DNA of 64,000 nt, taken from Anas platyrhynchos (Eukaryota; Chordata; Aves; Anseriformes; Anatidae). Of the stretch, positions 26,401 through 61,328 are shown in pieces; the stretch's first letter is position 1, and each line of letters opens with the position of its first letter. The notes under the pieces were generated by a model that was not told the origin of the DNA, did no database searches, and saw only the letters and a list, made by a program, of their open reading frames with translations. The translations under genes were made by a program, and so were the position numbers. The stretch lies in assembly GCF_047663525.1 (NCBI RefSeq), contig NC_092587.1, forward strand, positions 44,910,501 through 44,974,500. The letters run 5' to 3'.

Positions 26401-29400
26401 TACCAACAGACTGTTGTCACTTCAGGCCCAACGCCCTGATGTAGTTACCAAATTTAGCAGTCATGAATGCATTATTCTGAGTACTTTCTGCAATAAGAAC
26501 GAGCTCTAATACCAAATAAAGGATCTTATTGTGGGTTGACTCCATGGCCCTGTGATCTTCCAGCACAGGGAAAGCATAGGGAGAGGGGAAGGGAAGGGAC
26601 ACCACAACTCCTCTTTTCTCAGTTGGCCTTTTTACTGAAGGAAAACATGAGAGTTTGCTGCCCAGCTCTCACTCCCCTCTTCCTCCCATACGGCACTTTT
26701 AGAAGGCTGGAAAAGCATCATACACTTTAAAGCAGTTACTGAACTGATCTTTCAAGGCTTTTACATAAACACTGCCTTAAAATTAATAAAATCATTAATA
26801 GCTTGCACCAGACAAACCCAGTCATGACAAAGATTATACAGACTTTACAAGACTATATGCAATGGTTCTCCCGGACCAGATAGCTATCCACATACAGATC
26901 AAAACAAGTCTTACAAAAAGGTAAGTTTACCTAAACCTTCAGATTCAAAGAGGTAAGTTTCATCAACTCCAATGGCCCTACACCAGTTAAGAAAGTTGGC
27001 TGTATTATCTCTGGCAAAAAAAGATCCTGATGGAGCATCCTTCTTACACGGGACTTTTCTCATTGGAAAATTCTGACAAGGGAAGAAAACAAAGTACATT
27101 GGACACATCAACGTTACCAATAAATTTCAAAGCATATTTTTCAAAGTAAAATAAGCCCTAAATTCAGAGCACAGAAACAGTGGCTGATGATTATTTGGGT
27201 TTCAGGAAAGCCACCATGTATTCTGTTAAAAAAGCTACTCTAATGTAGAAGGCATTCATCCTTATCTATGCTAACAGTAACTAAATGAACAAACCATAGC
27301 TCTGCAACCTCTCCCAAAACTGCCCGTGCAGATGGTTTCCCCATTTCTCAGGGTATAAATCTTACTGGTGCTTTCACAGGTCTAGAAGATTCCCTCCCTC
27401 TTCCCAGGCTCTGTTCACACCAGTAGACTGAGCACAGATAGAGAACCCCAAGCAAACTAAACTCCCTGACTTAAAGCACAAAACTTGACAGCACTCAGCT
27501 GCCCAATTGCAGCATTTTAAAGCCCAGTCTAGAAAGCAGAGGAAATCAGTTCAATCAGCAAGGGACAGTTTATTTGTATTGGACATTGGTACAGTAGTTA
27601 GGCATCTTGCCCTCCTTAAAAAAAAGGCAACTAAGGATTCGCAGCACTCATACGGCTCTTGTATAAATACCATTTGACATCCTAAGACTGCTGCCTTGTT
27701 CCCTCCCCATTAATAATAATTCTAGCATTGGTCATCATATTGCTTACTGGTAAATATCCACTGTTTAAGACTTGACATTTGTAAAAATAAGGACTAATGC
27801 CCTCATATAGATAAAACACTAAAATCTAAACACACACACAAAAAAAAAACCAACGGTTTGGATAAGAATGGTTCCCCCTCACCAGTGGAAATGCTTTCTA
27901 TCAAGGAACACTAGCTGGTGATCTACTGTTTGACAAATCCAAGCAATGTTGTAACTATACTGAGTACCTGTACTTTGAACATGCATTGCGCATGTACATG
28001 GTATTATACTCCAAAGTGACAGAGCACTATTTTTCATTTTATAAATACAGAATCATAGATTGCAAGTTGCTTGAGAGTGACATTTCAGCTAAGCCTTGGC
28101 TCCTAACAAAAGCACTGAAGCCCATTTCCAAGTACATCTCAATTTGGACACTTTCATAGCTAACTTATATAGAATTTACCCATGAGATTCTGGAATAAAA
28201 CATACCACCAAATGTCAATGGGCATCTTGTTACCAATGCATACTGCTGTTACCAAAGGAGCAAGCAGAGTCCAGTCTTAGACTGGATGTTCCTCTGGCAA
28301 GACTTCTCCTGAAATCAAACTAAAAACCTATTAAGGACCTTATGATTCAATTAAAAAAAAAAGTGACTGTTATTTATCACATAAAACTAGTTTATCCATC
28401 TATAAAGCCATGCTGCTCTTAGTCTCTGGATACACAGCATACAGAACACCACGTTGGGAAATCTCATCGGCTTTCCTTTTACTACCTCTTAAATTAAAGA
28501 GCTTATATATGAATTAAAAAAAAAATAACTCACCCTTAAGTTATTTGAGGTACAACATTTTTTAATTGTGTTTTGAAGAACACCAACCAATTGGCAGAGT
28601 AGTACTCCATTATCAAGTTCTTCTAGCAGTCGTTCTGCTGTGATTTCTATTCCTAAAAAAGAAGGCCAACATTGGAGTTATTCCACAGAAGATAAAGAAT
28701 TTTCATACAAGCTTACAGGCAACTCAAACAGTGTTTGAGTGTTAAAGACTTCCCTTAAATTAGGGTCCACAAAGGAAGAGATGTCTGGTGATCAACACTA
28801 AGCACTATTATTGCTTAGGCTCATTTAACACAGGTTGACAAACTTGAATAGTTCTTCCCTTCTACACACCAGACCACAAAGACATTGCCACTGAAGTAAT
28901 AAAATAATTAAAGCATTTACAAAGGAATTTCTGAAATGTTATTTTTAAAGAAAGACTTGTTCCTCCTGCCCATCTGTATGGTACAGCTATTCCCCCATAT
29001 AAAAAAAGTAAATTAACAGACTGAAAATTAGTAGAAATATCTAAGTAAACTAAAATCAAATATTCACTTAATTAGACTAGCAAGATTCAGAAATATAAAT
29101 TAGAAGGATTAATCATCTTGCCTTTAATAGTTGGAAGCTAATAAAATCTGAAACCAGAACATGCATTTTAATGCAATTCTCCTAACCATTCAGGTTGAAA
29201 TGCACCAAGCCTTAATAGCATAATGGATATTAAGTGTCAAGTGTTCAGCTGAATATTGGAATGTGCTTTGAAATTTATTGGACGGTGATTTATTTTTAAC
29301 CTCACCCAGCAAGCCAGACAGCCAGATTGACAGATCTTCTTGCATAGGCACCAAAGTTGCTTCATGCCGCACAGATATCCACTGGTCATACAGGCACACA

Positions 29401-30479
29401 TCTGCCAAGCCTGGGCCATGTCTGGGAGTCAGAGGACTTCGGGGACTTAAGGGAAGGTCATCTCCAAACCACACCTGTGGGAGATTTCAGTAAGCTTAGG
29501 ACAATGAGTTGTAATATTTGCAGTCAGATGATGAAATCTCAGTTCTGAATTATGCTAAATACCTATTATTCAAAGAGTAAGTTTTAATTTCCCTTCAGAC
29601 AGACACACCAAACCAACACAACAGTAATCCAGAATGCTGCAGCTCTCATTAGTAACTCCTGTATTAAAAGCACCACTACATTCATTCTCTTGGCTTCACA
29701 GTTACCTTTATGAGGCTATAAACAAATATTCTTTGGCTTTACAAAGACATACTTTACTGCATATGAAATAAAAAAAACATGCATAACATTTGTGCTGTTT
29801 TTTTTCCCTCTTCAGCACTTATTAAGTAATACTGTCTGTAGTTTAACATAAAACTTACTGCAAACTACTGATTTATCTGATCAAACTGTAATGATTTAAA
29901 TACGAATGCATCAGAAAAGTGTTGATGTTAAAAGAGGAAACATTCCTATATAAGAACACACACACTTGAACATAAATCCTTAGCATTTCTCCTAAGGAGT
30001 GAGTATTTTCAGACTGACAGGTACCTTCTCATTTCAAGAAAAGGACCGCACAGAAATGTCACGTACAAAATTCACAAAGAGTCCTTCCCATATTCTTGGC
30101 TACTTTTCTTTAGTTCAGGAAGTATGTGTGTCCAAAATATTTTTAAGCAATTAACTAAAATGTAGGGTTTTAAAAAACACCTCATAATTATCAAGAAAGC
30201 TTTTAAATAATCTCATCTTTTAACTTCGAAACCTTTTTAGGCAATAGTACTTAGGAAAAGAAAGTATCACGTACTTGATTACAACACTGGGTTAACCATC
30301 TTGCCACACTAGTCCATTTGTAAAAAGGGAATACTTTTTTTTTTTTTTGGTTTAAAGTCCGGAGATTACTCCAGGGTTTCTAGCATTTCATCTGCTTCAG
30401 GGTAGAAGAGTTTGCGTAAACAAGTATTATACAGAACATGAACATTGCAAAAGGCATTTACCTGAACGGCATTCTGCAT
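19072..30479 (-). CDS. GAS2L3: GAS2L3, growth arrest-specific 2-like protein 3 (full coding span, 8 coding exons)
   Basis: The eight exons listed separately join in frame (18+169+119+142+64+139+108+1425 bases, stop included) to give 727 residues, against 694 in human. The protein has an N-terminal calponin-homology (CH) domain at about residues 45-170, a GAS2-related (GAR) domain at about 213-287, and a long basic Ser/Pro/Lys-rich tail. In this family the CH domain binds actin. The GAR domain and tail bind microtubules, and the protein acts at the spindle midzone and midbody in cytokinesis. Residues [20 protein letters not shown] and the C-terminal [15 protein letters not shown] are almost identical to human. 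Every intron is GT-AG. The start ATG at 30479 aligns with the human start and has a stop codon (TAA) a few codons upstream in the leader. All splice sites agree in phase, so I am very sure of the identity. Confidence 0.96.
21212..21319 (-). CDS. GAS2L3: GAS2L3 exon 7 (GAR domain core)
   Basis: Exactly 36 codons, phase 0 at both ends. The acceptor is TTAATAACTAG and the donor ATACGA|GTAAGT. It encodes VKHIAEDPP, the cysteine pair CSCSHRF, and [20 protein letters not shown], the first half of the GAR fold. The two cysteines and the histidine match the metal-binding residues of GAR domains. Confidence 0.95.
22255..22393 (-). CDS. GAS2L3: GAS2L3 exon 6
   Basis: The exon enters after two bases of an Arg codon (AG|G) and leaves in phase 0 (GAGGCA|GTAAGT). 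It encodes [20 protein letters not shown] followed by a short acidic/Ser linker and [10 protein letters not shown], which leads into the GAR domain. Human has almost the same acidic helix in this place. Confidence 0.94.
23131..23194 (-). CDS. GAS2L3: GAS2L3 exon 5 (end of CH domain)
   Basis: A 64-base exon between acceptor AATTCCATAG and donor TATCTAG|GTATGT. It encodes [20 protein letters not shown], the last helix of the CH domain, and is nearly identical to human. Confidence 0.94.
26931..27072 (-). CDS. GAS2L3: GAS2L3 exon 4 (CH domain)
   Basis: The acceptor is TTCCCTTGTCAG and the donor GGTTTAG|GTAAAC. It enters in phase 0 and leaves in phase 1. It encodes [20 protein letters not shown], then [20 protein letters not shown] and LFESEGL. 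This segment carries the conserved RDN..NFL.WC signature of GAS2-type CH domains. Confidence 0.96.
28534..28652 (-). CDS. GAS2L3: GAS2L3 exon 3 (CH domain)
   Basis: The acceptor is CTTCTTTTTTAG, and the exon ends AACTTAAGG|GTGAGT. It enters in phase 1 and leaves in phase 0. It encodes [20 protein letters not shown] followed by [13 protein letters not shown] and a short SNNLR tail. Human has the same helix ([14 protein letters not shown]). Confidence 0.94.
29306..29474 (-). CDS. GAS2L3: GAS2L3 exon 2 (start of CH domain)
   Basis: The acceptor is CCACAG directly before GTG (Val7), and the donor is TTGCTGG|GTGAGG. It encodes [20 protein letters not shown], then a stretch ending [13 protein letters not shown], the first CH helix. 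It is nearly identical to human. The valine is an internal codon, not a start. Confidence 0.96.
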
Positions 30480-30509
30480 GGTCACCTGCATTTACATTAG
30501 CTTCTCCCC
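30462..30509 (-). CDS. GAS2L3: GAS2L3 exon 1 coding part (start codon exon)
   Basis: The acceptor is CTTTCCTCAG at 510, followed by 30 bases of leader, then ATG at 30479-30477 and five further codons (MQNAVQ) to donor GTTCAG|GTAAAT. It is in phase 0 with exon 2. Human begins MQPAIQ, so this is the true start. The leader contains a TAA close upstream of the ATG, which prevents extension. The translated part is 30462-30479. Confidence 0.92.
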
Positions 30510-33500
30510 CTGAGGAAAGAGAAGAGAATTTTTAATACAGTCATTCCTGCTTTCTGGCAGATCCCAATAAAAACTCACCAGGCAAAATAATAGCATGTCT
30601 AATCAGGAATGGAGGAAGGAAAGAAGGAAGTATCTTGGCAGTTAAGGTTTTGATCCAGTGTTCAGGCAATTTCAGCTCTCTGCCCTTGAATAAAGTAGTA
30701 ATTATTACAGCACAAAGTAGCAACGAACTTTGTGTGCATAAATAATACTCAAAGAGTTGCATTGTTTTAAAGGGCTGTAAGGCATTTACTTTGCCAAAGA
30801 GAAATATTAATACTCAAACCATTCTTGACTTAATAGTTCTGGCATTTACTCTCTCCTTCTAACCTATCAGAAGTATATCTTATACATGCGCTCAGACACA
30901 CATATGCATCCTGAATTTACTTTAAATAGTTCAAAGATTATGAAGAATCTTAAAAGAAGAAAAACATTTGGAAGAATAAAATTTCTTCTTGCATAGATAC
31001 ATGAGAGAAAGCAATGTTTTTATTAGTTTCTGTATGGATTTTCACTTAGACTTATGGTAGCTGCCTGGAAATCTAAGTTTTCAACAGAATGTTGCAACTT
31101 ATTGCAACAATAGGGTTATCAGGACAATACCCTTGCAAAGAAATCCTGAAGGAAAGGTGTAGAGGCAATCTGGTCAACACTCTCTCCCCTGCAAACAACA
31201 CAGTATTTTCCAGCAATGTTTTCAATAATAGAAAAACCCAGCACAAGCTGTGAGCTGGACTGGGGATCTGGAAATCTCTCTGTATAGGCTCCAGGTTTAG
31301 AGATGTGCAGCATTACCAGGTTAGCTGTATAGGCACATACCGGAAGGAATTTCCTCAGCATAATTCTCCAAAGTGGTTGTGGAGAGCATTACCTACAAAT
31401 GTACCCAAGCAAGTCTTTAAGCCAGTTAAAAACAATTTTCTTGCTACATTACTTAAGAGTTGCAGTAAAACTTCAGCTTAGGCTGAAAAACAGACTGCAG
31501 CAGTTGTAACTCACGTAGTTCCCTTTAAAAATTACTCACTCTGCTCTCCTGCCTCAAATACTTAAGTGTTATACGCAGACAGCATACTTCTCACCTTCTC
31601 CATCTGCTACACAACATAGCCTCGGTAAGACATGAGACCCAACACAGAGGACCTAAAAAATCCTCCCTTCCTCCTTACTAGAAAGCAGAGAGGTGCTGCT
31701 GGTTTTCCCCTTACACTACCTAGAGCCTCATGCATCACGTATATCAGACCACGCATATCAGAAATTTCAAACAACTTACCTCTACGATAGGCAACTGAGC
31801 AACTGCTTTGTCTTTGGACTACAGGCACTTCCTTGTATCAGGACTCAAAGATACTCAGTGGTATCTTTCCCTCTCCTTTACTTTTATTTCTAGGGAACTA
31901 AAAACAACAACAAAAAGAAAGACATCCTCCCCTTGATGTTATTTTTCCTTCTATGAATGAACAAGAGAAGGACAGGGTATATACCAAGCATTACTAATGA
32001 GCAAGTTATGCTTCCCACAGCTCTGTCCAGGGGAATACATTTTCCTTTAGCATAAGAAAGCTATTGTCCCAAGAGAGTTGCAGTAAGAGCCTCCATTGAT
32101 TAAAAAAATAAATAAAACAACAGCAGAAGAGCCAGTAGAGAAGTTGGTCTCATTAAAATAAGGAGCTCCACATAGGCTAACAAGAGCTCTAGCATGCTAA
32201 CTGCCAAGAGGAGAACAAAAGGCAGCCTAATTCACAGGGAGTGCTCAAAACACGAACAAAGCAAAATATTCACACAACAGCTATCACAAGAATGTTCAGC
32301 ATCTGCAGTTTTGTAGAATGCCTAACAAAAATCCAGTCTTAAAAAAATATGGAGATTGAGGAAAGTTGTGGCACTTGAACTTCAAGGGCCTGTTCTTCTA
32401 AAACAAGTTATTTTGTAAGCCCGTATGCCTCAGGGCTCTTTAGAAAGTCAGATGGCTTTGCTTTTTATTGGGGCAACTGAATCACTTTTAACGAAGAAAA
32501 CAAAACTCCAATGAGACAGACTATCCTGAGTGGATTTTGAGTTGAAAGCTTAATTTAGCTTAAGTGTTAACCATTCTCAGAACCCCAAACAGCCCTGTTC
32601 TCAGACTGCAAGGAGTGCTGATCAACACAGCCTCAGCACCAACAGGGAGAGGCATGGGATGAGATGACCCAGAAATCTCCCATCTTCAAGCAGCCAACAT
32701 GCAAAGGTGCAGAATATGTCATGGCAAGGAAAACATTGCATGAATAGGTAGTCATAATCAAATCTGATTTCTTCCAAAACCAGTAGGGTTCCCTGCATTA
32801 AAAAGTCGATGAAGCAAATATTTGATGCCGAATTCAGACAGCTCCAGCTAAAACTTCAGTTTCTATGCACGTCAGCTTTTTCAACTCACCTTCATTCAAC
32901 AAGCATTTACTGTGCAGGTGTCACAGCTGTGAAAGAGAAGACCCCAGAAAGAAAACATACTGTGTCATTTGGCCATATCTGGCCATGCCATTCCCATTTC
33001 CAGGTCACCTGGTACCTCTAAGGTGCCTAGAAGCACCCCTTTAAACTGGGGAAGCAGGCTCTTCCCATCCAGGGGCCAACAGCTCCAAGCTTGGAAAATG
33101 TAGAAATTCCTGACCACCAGCACCACTCCCAGAAAACACCTCATCTTCTCTGGTCCTTCTGCTGCCAACAGGCTCCAAGGGATGGGAGGAGAGGAAAAAC
33201 ACTGCTTAGTAGTACCTGATGGCAGGGCCGATATTGCAATGCTGATTTACTGTGAGATGGCTGGTCAGCCCCAAATTATATATTGGGAAGGCAGGAGCTG
33301 CCTTCAGCTGCCTGACTGCCAAGCCTCAAGTAAAGGAGTGGAGCTATGGACCAACATTAGAAAAAAGAGGTGAAAACAAAAATGTATTGACGGACACAGG
33401 GAATAGGTACAGGCATTTCTCAGGAAAGGGGGAACGGACACCCTGGACAGCTTGACATGACCACACGACCTGCTTGCCCACCACTTTGCCCCCAAGCAAC

Positions 33501-34635
33501 AGCACCAAAGCCTAATACTAAAGCACTTCACGGCAATACCTCAGGATGCTAAGCACATGCTCTTAGATACTACCCAAGATAGCCTGCTTAGTATCACTTG
33601 TATGAGGTTTTACAGATGGGGCCCAACCAGCAAGACATGCTACACTAATTACAAGCTGCTCTTTAGCAGAAGATGAGCCACATCCAAATCCCATTTTATT
33701 AGATGGCGCAGATTACAAGGAAACAAAAAAAATCCACAACTCTGCAGCTATGTAAAACACAGATGAAGCAGCCATTGATCTAGCTTATGTGGAACCCGAA
33801 GGGATTCACAGACTCATTAAAAAAAAAACCTTGGGTAGGTAGTTTTACATCTTCACCCTTTGTTTAGGATATATCACGCATCATCTTCTATTCCATCAAC
33901 ATCCCAAGGTAGTCACAACAGACTAACCCAGAGCAGCTGGAAACCGTGGATTTGTCTTGACAGCACCTGCCGAAACCCACATTTTTAAACACTCTGAAAT
34001 GAAAGAAGCTGTCAAATCAGGATCTGTTGAAAGATACCCCCAGGATATCCAAGACTTTTTTTGCACACGTATCCCAACACGCAGAAGATGAGAGGTTAGC
34101 CCAACAGGAGACATCCTCGGAGCGCTGCTCTGTCACTACAGCAATTACAGAGCCCTTTTGCCACACGGCTGAGTCAGCAGGAGCTCTGCTTCCCTGGGGA
34201 GGCCTCAGAGGCACGAAGGAGAAGGAACCAGACAGGTCAGCCCACGTCGGAGGGCTCGGAGGTGGCAGTCCCTCTCCTTCCATCAGGGCACGCTGACGGC
34301 GCTCCCCGGGGGCTGCCTTTCCGCTCCCCTCAACGAGGGCAGACACAGCCTGCACCCACTCTCCTCTTGCAAAGGGGGGCTCAGGAAACCCACCTGAGCT
34401 CAGGAACAAGGGTTTCATCACCACGGCTGCCACCTCTGCAGATGTGCAGCCAGCTCCTCCACCACAAGAGCATCCAGCCTGCTGGCTGCCTGACGGCAGG
34501 AGGGATCCCACAAGCTCAGCACCGCAGCCCCGGGCACCCAGAGCCACAGCTGCCCCCGCCCCCCGGCAGCGCTTGGCCACGCGTGGCGGCCGCCCCCCAT
34601 CGCCGCCCCCCTCCCGGGGACCCTCCGGGACTCAC

Positions 34636-34760
34636 CGGGACCCGCCGGCAGCCTCCGCAGCACCGCGCACCGCTCCCCCGCCCCGCCCCGCCCCGCGCCG
34701 GCTGCTCCGTTCGAAAGAGCCAATCAGCGCCCGGGGGCGGGGTCTGGGTGCGAGGTGGGC
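34636..34760 (-). promoter_or_regulatory. GAS2L3: GAS2L3 promoter and probable non-coding first exon
   Basis: On the minus strand a strong donor, GGGTCCCG|GTGAGT, ends at 34636 inside the CpG island. It would splice to the start-codon exon at 30509, leaving exon 1 untranslated. Just upstream lie TTCGAA (34710-34715), an inverted CCAAT box (34720-34724) and several GGGGCGGGG Sp1-type boxes (34732-34785). No TATA box was seen. The transcription start cannot be fixed. It is probably between about 34640 and 34870. Confidence 0.7.
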
Positions 34761-34834
34761 GGGGCTAAGAGGGGCGGGGCCGTGAGGGGCGTGGGCGTGG
34801 GGGGTGTGTGTGGAGGGGGTGTGGGTGCCCCCCC

Positions 34835-34844
34835 CCGCCATTTT
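34835..34844 (-). promoter_or_regulatory. YY1-type site
   Basis: CCGCCATTTT on the plus strand, which reads AAAATGGCGG in the direction of GAS2L3 transcription. It matches the core of the YY1 motif often found just downstream of start sites in TATA-less promoters. It sits about 110 bases upstream of the CCAAT box, so it may mark an alternative, more upstream start. Confidence 0.45.
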
Positions 34845-35269
34845 GTGGTGTTGTGCTTGGTGTCCCGGGGCTTGGTGTCCCGGTGTGCTTCCCCCCTGTG
34901 TGGCCAGGCGAGAAGCGAGCGTTGCTGAGAATAACATTGAGCCAACTGAGACATCAAGGGAAAAGGAAATTGTGTTTATAGGAGCGCTGCTTCGCAATAC
35001 ATTCGTGGGTGGCACCGTTATAAAGGGCGGTGGAAAGCAAAACGACCCGTGCCGCGCTCGCACAAAGCATACAGGTGTATAACTTTTACTGCACAATAAC
35101 AATGCAAATGGAGTTACACATCCATGGCACAAAAAGGTTTTTTTCTCATGTGCGTGGCTTTCCTCTACCATTCCTCACCGCCTAGCAGAAATCAGGGCTT
35201 GTGCATCTTTACGCGAACACGCGCCACGGTTAGACAGCAAATGGCTACAGCGTTAATCAAGTCTGCTGG

Positions 35270-35275
35270 TTTATT
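35270..35275 (-). terminator. NR1H4: candidate polyadenylation signal for NR1H4
   Basis: AATAAA on the minus strand about 400 bases after the NR1H4 stop. Variant ATTAAA hexamers lie nearer the stop at 35635-35640 and 35585-35590. Any of them would place the NR1H4 message end within roughly 1 kb of the GAS2L3 start region. Confidence 0.4.
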
Positions 35276-35676
35276 GCAGAAAGTATCTACTCTGTACTGT
35301 AATGGAGGCCAAGCGCAAAGATGCTGCGATGAAAAAAAAATACAAATGGAAACATGCATTGCCCCATTTTTCAAGAGGAACTGCAACTGCAATCAGCGTA
35401 ATTGCAGAAGGAATTAATGGGGCTCCTCCAAGGAGATGGTGAATTCTTCCTGATCAGAGAATATAAATACAGAGAAAGTTACAACTTATACGAAAATCTC
35501 ATAGCTACATGGTGTTCTGTGTCTAATGAACAAAATGACTTTTATGAACCACGGCATGTTTCTATAAAAATGCAATAAAGAGAATTTAATGTATTGTGGC
35601 GTATTTTTCTATGAAAATAAATGCTTTGTGGTCCTTTAATAACATATTTACCCTAAAATAAAATAAACAATATCCA

Positions 35677-58651
<22,975 letters not shown>

Positions 58652-59694
58652 CTGGAAAATAATAACACCAAAAAAAAAAAAAAAAGAAAAAAAATTACTA
58701 CTATGAAACCACAATTGTCAGAGAAGTTTCCACTTCCTAAGACATCTATCTCAATAACAATAAGGCATTATCATGAAGACCATACATTCTGAGCTCAGAT
58801 TTGATGTGGTCCTAGTCCTATACACATTCACTGCAAGATGTTTTCAGAGTAACCACCCATTCTCAGCCACTCCTTCATTATTGTTGGAATGTCCTGCACT
58901 ACCACTTACACACAGAAACATTGAAGATACCGTGCAGCAGGTAGTAGTGTTTTGTTTGCAAGAAAGAACAATCCACACCACAGAGAAGCTAGCAACCCCT
59001 GAATTAGGTCTCACAGCAGAATAAAAGAAATACAAACAAAAGTAAAAAACAAAACAAAGCAAAAAAAAAAACAAACCACTATAGTATTTATGAAAGTTAG
59101 ATCAAGCATTGTGTTAATTTCTATACAATTTCAAATAAATACGCTGTTGACAGGGGAAAACTGGACTGGGGAAAGATGGCAAGGCTGAGGCTTAATTGTA
59201 AGACTAAACAGATGAAATAAACCTTCAAGTAGAGCCTGAAAGGGGCCGGTGGGGGTTCCATGAAGGAGTAGGGAAGATATTCCTTAACATACGTGGTGAA
59301 ATGGGACCTCTCTGTCAGCCATCTTCTGCAGCCAGGCCCCCAGCCCCTAGAAACCTGTGAGACTTAGAGCATTGGTGCACTTCTCGTGCACCTCCATAAG
59401 CCAGCACTATTCACCTGTGAGCCAGCAACAAACTTAACAATGGTGAATGAGCTATGATGAGGAATTGCATCCTTTTCTGTAAAAGTAGCTGGTGAAGTCA
59501 GTATCAAAGATGTATCTGAAGGCTACCTTAACTCTGTCCATCATATTCTGTCTGTTGCATTCAAAGTACAAACAACTTATATCTCATTTTTTCAATAACA
59601 CAATTACAATGACATCTAACAGATGCTGGATGATATAATTAAAAGCAAGCCCATGTCAACCAGCTGGAAAACTAATTAAAAAGTTATTTGCAAA

Positions 59695-59918
59695 CTACTT
59701 CATATTTTCTGACAGTTCCTTTATTTGTTCCAAGAAGACAGTCTGAGAAAAATAGTGCATATTTCCAGGAAGATACCAAGTCCCACTCTCAACAGCAGAA
59801 TTTATAAGAAAATCATAAATAAATGTTTGTTGGTGACCATTACTTAGCAGTGCTTCTAAAGCACTCAAAAATGTTTTTGCTGACATAAAATTGGTTTCCT
59901 GGAAAGGCTCCTTCACTT
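59695..59918 (-). CDS. putative terminal exon of an unidentified gene
   Basis: A good acceptor (TTTCTGATTCCTCAG before 59918) opens into 73 full codons plus a TAG stop. It enters in phase 1, so one base of the first codon comes from an upstream exon. The peptide includes VKEPFQETNFMSAKTFLSAL, then EALLSNGHQQTFIYDFLINS, and ends EQIKELSENMK. Its balanced, helix-like composition looks more like real protein than a chance frame. I do not recognise the family. In human the gene before NR1H4 in this orientation is SLC17A8, and this is not its C-terminus as I know it. No partner exon with a matching donor phase was found, and no nearby canonical polyadenylation hexamer was seen downstream. Confidence 0.42.
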
Positions 59919-61328
59919 CTGAGGAATCAGAAACAATGAAGAAATGTTAACAGTTAAGGAGGAACATGTCAGCCAAGAATAAAAATCTATAGGAGGAGAT
60001 TCTTCCCTCTCCTTTGTCTCACTTCAGTTAGTGACAGAAACTAACCTTTGCTTTTCAACTCCTTTTTCACTTTCAAGGTCCTGTGCTCTTGCCCTGCAAC
60101 TTTCTGTCCTTCCTACTTGACTGTGCTGCAGAAGTGATACAGGCAGTTTGGGTTTGCCTGAGCACTGTATTGTCCACAGCACATTTTTGCCAATAGCAAA
60201 TGTGGAGGTCCTCGTTCAAGAATAAGCAGCAAGATTCAAGTCTGGACAAATGGGACAGAAACCTAAATAAAAGTAATGGTGCCATTTATTATTAACAATT
60301 AGTTTAGTTATAGTTGCATTTAGTTGCTCCAGAAGATGCCAAGGCCCCAGTTACTACACTAGTGTATAGCAGAAGGCACTCCCCAAACTGTCACTGGTAA
60401 CTGTCAGCTGCAGTGGTGACAAAACATGTGAAGGGAGAAGGCAGCAATGATTTGATGCTGACCTTTGTTGTTCAGTATGAAATTCTAATGCAAAGAAAGG
60501 TCTTGCAAACTATGGGTTTAATGGTGGTCTTTCTTTGATTTTAAAAGGTGATCTTTCTTTAATTGTATTTCCAGTTTGTTGGTACTGCTGTTCTTTGAGA
60601 CCATTCAAAGTACTTTAGGTACAAAAAAACAGTGTTATTTTAATTGCACGATGTTCAATCATTACACAAATCATTCAGCCGCTTTGGAAAGGAATCTGTT
60701 CACCATGGAAACCTAAGCTGTCATTTGCTAGTTTGTAATTACTTAGTTAATTGAGTTTCTTAACGGAAAGTGGGAATATTCCAAAATGAAAACAAAGAAA
60801 CTGTTGATTTTTATCTCTATGCCATGCACTGGAAAATTCACAAAAGCTCTGTATCAGTCTCTTGAACTACTTGGGCCTTTGAAAGAACAAGAGAAGGCAA
60901 CATTCCTTCCACAGCAGAAAAGTATCTCAGGACTTATTAGAAAGTCAGGATTGCTAAAGAACTGCAGCATATACTGAGACAATAGTGGGCATTTATTTAA
61001 ACTAGTGCAGACCAATTGCATTACAGATGTTTACAAAAATCTCCATAATCATTAATTTTATTCTGCTTCTGGGGTACGATAAAAATCTGAGTCAATCTAT
61101 AAAGTAAAATACAAAAGAGAGACAGAGAGAAAAAGATTCAGATGAATTCTCTCCATGCTCAGAACAAAGGAAGGGAAAAGGCAGGGTAGGAGAGGGAGAC
61201 TGAGAGAACACAAGTTACAGCTAAAACTTTGGAAAGTGTATAGATTGTACTTCCATGGAGACCAGTGTGATTTTTAAGGATGTTTATGTTGTAACTATAT
61301 AGGTTTTCCCACGACAGCTTAAGGCTGT

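Larger units (their letters stand above)
20497..34635 (-). other. GAS2L3: GAS2L3 introns
   Basis: Introns between the listed exons. The longest are 23195-26930 (3.7 kb) and the 5' intron 30510-34635 (4.1 kb). Short open frames in them show no recognisable protein and no supporting splice pair. They contain A/T homopolymers such as the A run around 26091-26108. Confidence 0.75.
34260..34930. promoter_or_regulatory. CpG island
   Basis: The only strongly GC-rich, CpG-dense block of the window, against an AT-rich background. It covers the GAS2L3 first exon and promoter. Long open frames on both strands here are composition artefacts. The densest part is about 34550-34860. Confidence 0.85.
34637..35676. 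other. NR1H4 3' UTR to GAS2L3 promoter gap
   Basis: About 1 kb between the NR1H4 stop codon and the GAS2L3 first-exon donor. It contains NR1H4 3' UTR sequence, candidate polyadenylation hexamers, then the CpG island. No additional gene was seen. Confidence 0.6.

Noticed and set aside
26529..26720. Start 'gtgggttgactccatggccc' slightly like the second LTR family
   Set aside because: The similarity does not continue past the first few bases.
28045..28080. 'cagaatcatagattgcaagt' resembling a CR1 tail
   Set aside because: Only a short stretch resembles the CR1 end, with no further match. Chance similarity cannot be excluded.
34632..35171. 179-codon minus-strand frame across the CpG island, and 168/187-codon frames at 34017-34768
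   Set aside because: GC-rich composition removes stop codons. The frames cross the NR1H4/GAS2L3 boundary and the promoter, and overlap on both strands without a protein match.
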